Below are positions 60,425-64,000 of a stretch of 64,000 nt of DNA, piece after piece. The notes under the pieces are model-generated. The model was not told where the DNA came from, did no database searches, and was given only the letters and a program-made list of their open reading frames with translations. Source of the stretch: Rhytidiadelphus loreus (lineage: Eukaryota > Streptophyta > Bryopsida > Hypnales > Hylocomiaceae); assembly GCA_947034895.1 (NCBI GenBank), contig OX344765.1, positions 21,519,001 through 21,583,000 of the forward strand. The letters run 5' to 3'. The position numbers and the translations under genes were made by a program. Within the stretch, counting starts at the first letter, position 1; every line of letters begins with the position of its first letter.

Positions 60425-60615
60425 AGGGTAAGTTTGGCACCTCCAAATGCACCATCGGCACCTCCAAATGACCCATAACCACCATCATTACTCTAGGCAC
60501 ATCTCCAAAATCAATATGTACCTGTGTGGAAGAAACAATTTTAGAATCCTTTCGCAGCAATAACAACAACAACAAAATAATGGAAATTCGACCACTCTAC
60601 TAATAATAACTAGAT
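60425..60615 (+). mobile_element. MITE-like element, family B, copy 5 (truncated)
   Basis: GGCACCTCCAAATGCACC and CCAAAATCAATATGTACCTG match the left half of family B. It breaks off after the AATAATAACTAG block and lacks the right end. Confidence 0.55.
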
Positions 60616-60868
60616 TGAATTTCTTTTGATAGACAAAACTTTCACATTATTGGGTAGCTCCTCATTTAGGATTTGCTTGTATGGAAGCTGCAATTGATAT
60701 GTGGAGTTATCCTAATCCCTTCTCGACATTTGGGTTGCATAATTATATGAGTTTTGCAAGTTTTTGCTTCACAATTGCAATTTGCACGTATCGTACATAA
60801 AGGTTTGAATCAACATTCAAATGCTGAAATTGAATTTCCACGTCAAATTCTCAAGGGTCCGTGTCATC

Positions 60869-60915
60869 TCACACCATTCACACCATTCACACCATTCACA
60901 CCATCTCACACCATA
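60869..60915. repeat. Minisatellite (CACACCATT)n
   Basis: About five copies of a 9-bp unit, CACACCATT with one CACACCATCT variant, are read directly. Confidence 0.88.
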
Positions 60916-62137
60916 TAACATTTTTTTTAATTTATAAAAATGACTTAATTCAAGTTGAATCTGACCTTCATATAGGATAGGGTTGCTTATTGTTGTGTAG
61001 AATATGCATGTTCGAGCTCATTTGGGACTATTTTTTTTGTTGATGATTGTAAGAAGGAGAGTGGATTTGGGGTGAACATTCATACATGCAACTTTGAACC
61101 TTCCATGATGGTTTTGGTCCACCTTACGTGACCATATTTATTGGTTGTTGAATCATAATACTTTGATTTGAATTGATTATCTTTGTCCATGCTTTGTGTG
61201 GTCGATCTTATTAGTTTTGGAAGCTCTCATTGGTTGAAAGTTTGCTATCCCCACTTCATCCTATCTCCAAGGTAAAAAGGCCCTTTCCAATCTTGACAAC
61301 TACACTAAGCTCAATGAATAGGATTGGCAAAAGATTGCTCATTTCTACATGTGGAAGGACAAAGTTCTTTAAGGCATTGGCTACAGAGTTCTTTTAGCTC
61401 AGTAAGACAAGGTTGAAGCCTTTGGTAGTGCAAATGTATCCAGAGTGATGATGGCGATTTTGCAATTTGGGGTGTAGACACATTACGTTAGTGCTTTTTC
61501 AAAACCTTATGCTAAATACTTTCAGTCTCTGAAGTTCATTACTTAATTCAAACATACCTGTGTATTAATAATTAAAATTCATCAAGATACTACATTTTTT
61601 TACTCCATATTCATATCAGAGTTTGCATATCTTGGCCTTAGTAGAAAATCAGTGCCTTCAACTAGCTAAATTGCCCAAGAATCAGCACCGATTTTTCAGA
61701 TGTATGTTTAATGGAGTGTCTGAAATGTTGATTGTACATGATGTGTTGCAAATGCATAATTTGCTTAAATGAAACCCCATTTGGTTTAGTTTATCCATTT
61801 CAGTAACCAATATTAACCAATAGGTACACTCCTCTCAAACTAGCATAAGTAGCGATACAAAGGATTAACAACTTAAGCCCATGTAGTTTCTAGCCACGTG
61901 CATGCACCACCACCACCACCATGGTCCATCCACCACAAACCCCAAGTGCAACCAGCTTCAAGGTGAAAGAAAATCAACCAGTTCATCATCGCATTCAGAT
62001 GAAAAAAAGAGCCTACACGAGGTCAAATTGCTCAGAATGAATGGTTTACTCATGTTGCATTTGGTCTCATAATGAAACTCGCCTCACAAAAACACTTGTC
62101 GGTTCAGTATCGAAAGACCAATAGACCCCAGAGGAAC

Positions 62138-63844
62138 CTAGGCAGCTCTCTGTGCAGCTTCCTTGGCAAGAAGTCGGTCTTTGATCTTTGTCTTGGCCTG
62201 TGACTTGACACCCATAATACCTCCGCCCCAGTGCCTCCTGTACTCATCGAATTTCTCGTTGAAGTTGGCCTGCGTTCCAAAACACCACACGTTAGAGAGG
62301 CCTTATTAGTTCGAAAGATCACCGCAGAACAATTCTGGTTGTGGGCAGAGACCAAATACTGGTCCCATAGTACATGCAGCAATCCCCTGAAAGCTACAAG
62401 CGTGCGGACACTAGGAAAGAAAAACATGGTGCGCATGAAAAATATCATGTTTTTGGAACAGTACCTTGACAGCCTCAACGATCTTGGAGAACTCATGCTT
62501 GTCCTCATTTTTCACAGACGTTAAACACAGCGCTGTAGCGGTCTTGGCGTGTATAATCTGTACAACAATATCTACTTTTACTTTGGAAACAACATAATTG
62601 ACATGCTTGAGCTACTACAAAATCCCAGCATTAGTCTCCGAACCAGTCAACGAACACTTGTGCCACGAAGAACAGTCATGGCAAGAAAACATAGGAAACC
62701 ACGACGCTTTACCTGTCCCAAACGCGACTTGCCCTTAACGATCGCGTAAGGCACTCCCATCTTGCGGCAAAGAGCAGGCAGCCATACGACCAACTCAATT
62801 GGGTCCACGTCGTGCGCAATAACCACAAGCTGGGCCTTCCCCTGGATCATTTCAGACGCACACTTAATAATATACTCCTCTCGGGGGACCAAGCTCTGCT
62901 AGTCCGTCAAAATCGCCAAAATTCTTTCTAAACGTATGTCCCTATGCACTGTACAGATTACAAAAACACAAACCTGCTCAATAAGATACGTGATGTGGTT
63001 GATGCCGTACTTCACAACCACAGGCTTCTTGGACTCCAAGGTCTTGCCTTCCGCCTCAGCCTTAGCCTTGTTCAAAAGACGTTCCTTCTTGGCAGCCTTA
63101 TCCTCAGGTCGGTACTTCAACAACAGCTTGAACAAGCTGGTGGCTGGACAGTCACGCATTCTTCAGATTTGGGTTCCAATCATAAAAAGATTATAATTGC
63201 CACTTACAAAAACTTGGGTCGAAATTCAAACTCATTAAGGCAAAGAGTAATCTTACCAAGATTCTTATCGAGCGTTTTCGTGAACTGGTTAAGGGCAGGA
63301 GGCACCTTCAAGCGCTGGTTCAGCACACGTCGCTGCCGCTGGATGCGCACATACTTCGGCCACTTCACGAACCTATGAAGGTCACGCTTGGGTGGGAGAG
63401 CCCCTCCAATACCGAACTGCTTCGGCCTCTTCTCGAACAGAGGGTTCACGGTCTTCACTGGAGCCTGCTCACATCCATAATGCCACCACAATTGTGAAAC
63501 CCTAAACCCTAAACCACAAGGCCGCAATATTTGAAGAAGAGAAACATCAGAAAAACTAATCTACGAACAATAGTCGAAAACTGGATAGAAATCTCACCTG
63601 CTTCTTCTGCACAGGGGCAGGTACCGGAGCCTTGATTGTACCCCTCTTAGGAGCCTGAACACCAAACAAAGAAAAAATCAGTCAGATCGACGTCACCCGA
63701 TAGGAATCGCCGAAACCCGAACCCTAAACCCTAAATTCGGCGCCAAATCCTCAACACCGAGAGGGATCATTCCAACAGAAGGGGACATTGACGCAACAAA
63801 AGGAAGACGAGAAACACAATGTGAAGAGAGGAGCACGCTACCAT
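62138..63844 (-). CDS. RPL7A: 60S ribosomal protein eL8 (RPL7A), 7 exons
   Basis: Exons in coding order: 63844-63842 (ATG only), 63654-63598, 63464-63257, 63143-62974, 62841-62713, 62557-62465, 62269-62138. They sum to 792 nt (263 residues), the usual length. eL8 binds 28S rRNA in the large subunit. It starts [11 protein letters not shown]. Family blocks are [39 protein letters not shown], the L7Ae core [31 protein letters not shown], and the tail [14 protein letters not shown]. Lys/Arg richness fits rRNA binding. Telomere-type motifs lie in the first two introns. At exon 5 an alternative in-frame acceptor (TAGCAG, near 62897) would add 18 residues; the downstream one fits the family exactly. 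Sequence conservation and intact splice sites indicate a working gene. Confidence 0.96.
63497..63735. promoter_or_regulatory. Telo-box motifs in RPL7A introns 1 and 2
   Basis: AAACCCTAAACCCTAAACC (63497-63513, intron 2) and ACCCTAAACCCTAAA (63721-63735, intron 1) are read directly. Telo-boxes near the start of plant ribosomal-protein genes are well known and act with nearby growth-linked elements. Here they lie just inside the gene because exon 1 is only the ATG. Confidence 0.6.
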
Positions 63845-64000
63845 GACGAAGGGCGAAGAGGTGGATGGCTGGCTCCGAGTCGTGGCGAGAAGCCTGCGCA
63901 ACGAAAAAGAGCGTCTGCGTAACCAACTCCATGCTCATGAAGCTCCGAATTCTCCCAGACCTAGAATATTCTAGGTTCGGAACTCCCGAGTCTGGACGTT
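63845..64000 (-). promoter_or_regulatory. RPL7A upstream region with a 16-bp palindrome
   Basis: A perfect palindrome, CCTAGAATATTCTAGG, lies at 63960-63975, about 115 bp upstream of the ATG. Its core GAATATTC has the GAA..TTC form of a heat-shock element half-pair. No TATA box is seen before the window ends. Confidence 0.4.

Larger units (their letters stand above)
59461..62137. other. Intergenic region, no gene recognised
   Basis: The first few hundred bases should be the promoter of the V-ATPase D fusion; I could not assign a TATA box. A degenerate stretch at 60060-60420 and another at 60980-61420 read partly open with many stops and may be old transposon remains. A CACCACCACCACCACCATGG run is near 61905. 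Confidence 0.4.

Noticed and set aside
62842..62897. Alternative exon 5 acceptor of RPL7A adding 18 residues
   Set aside because: The acceptor at 62842-62843 joins IEQ to GKAQLVV with no gap against the family; the longer form would put an insertion in the L7Ae core.
1..64000. CRISPR arrays, bacterial operons, rRNA or tRNA genes
   Set aside because: No regularly spaced direct repeats with unique spacers, no tRNA B-box context and no rRNA blocks were seen; the genes are spliced plant nuclear genes.

Overview
This is nuclear DNA of a land plant. Evidence: spliced genes with plant-type GT..AG introns, an RPL7A gene whose first coding exon is only the ATG, a plant-type bHLH factor, CCCTAAA telomere-type motifs and several plant DNA-transposon families. 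I could not place it below land plants; nothing here is decisive for a clade.

Layout. 1-6.3 kb: a seven-exon SCO1-type copper chaperone gene on the minus strand, head to head with an intronless gene for a nuclear coiled-coil protein of unknown function. 9.7-13.7 kb: a ten-exon rlmN-type radical-SAM methyltransferase gene (minus) whose stop codon lies in the terminal inverted repeat of a small transposon. 17.8-21.1 kb: a five-exon bHLH transcription-factor gene (minus) with a long, more GC-rich upstream region to about 23.9 kb. 23.9-54 kb: about 30 kb of AT-rich DNA without a recognisable complete gene, filled with small non-autonomous elements. I could define at least four repeated families plus CACTA-like, Tourist-like and Stowaway-like elements; several are nested, and two have a related copy of the unoccupied site inside the window. 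54-55.4 kb: two local tandem-repeat blocks, one ending in telomere-like motifs. 55.5-59.5 kb: one uninterrupted 1,304-codon frame (minus) that starts as V-type ATPase subunit D and continues as about 1,070 residues rich in Pro, Ser and Thr. 62.1-63.8 kb: a seven-exon gene for ribosomal protein eL8 (RPL7A), minus strand.

Exon models were assembled by hand. For the four spliced genes every junction has GT..AG ends, the summed exon lengths are divisible by three, and the joined protein follows its family. The genes do not form a pathway: mitochondrial cytochrome oxidase assembly, organellar RNA modification, transcription, proton pumping and translation are mixed housekeeping roles. The most unusual item is the V-ATPase D fusion; the best-resolved repeat findings are the nested insertions at 25.5, 41.6-42.4 and 47.6-48.0 kb.
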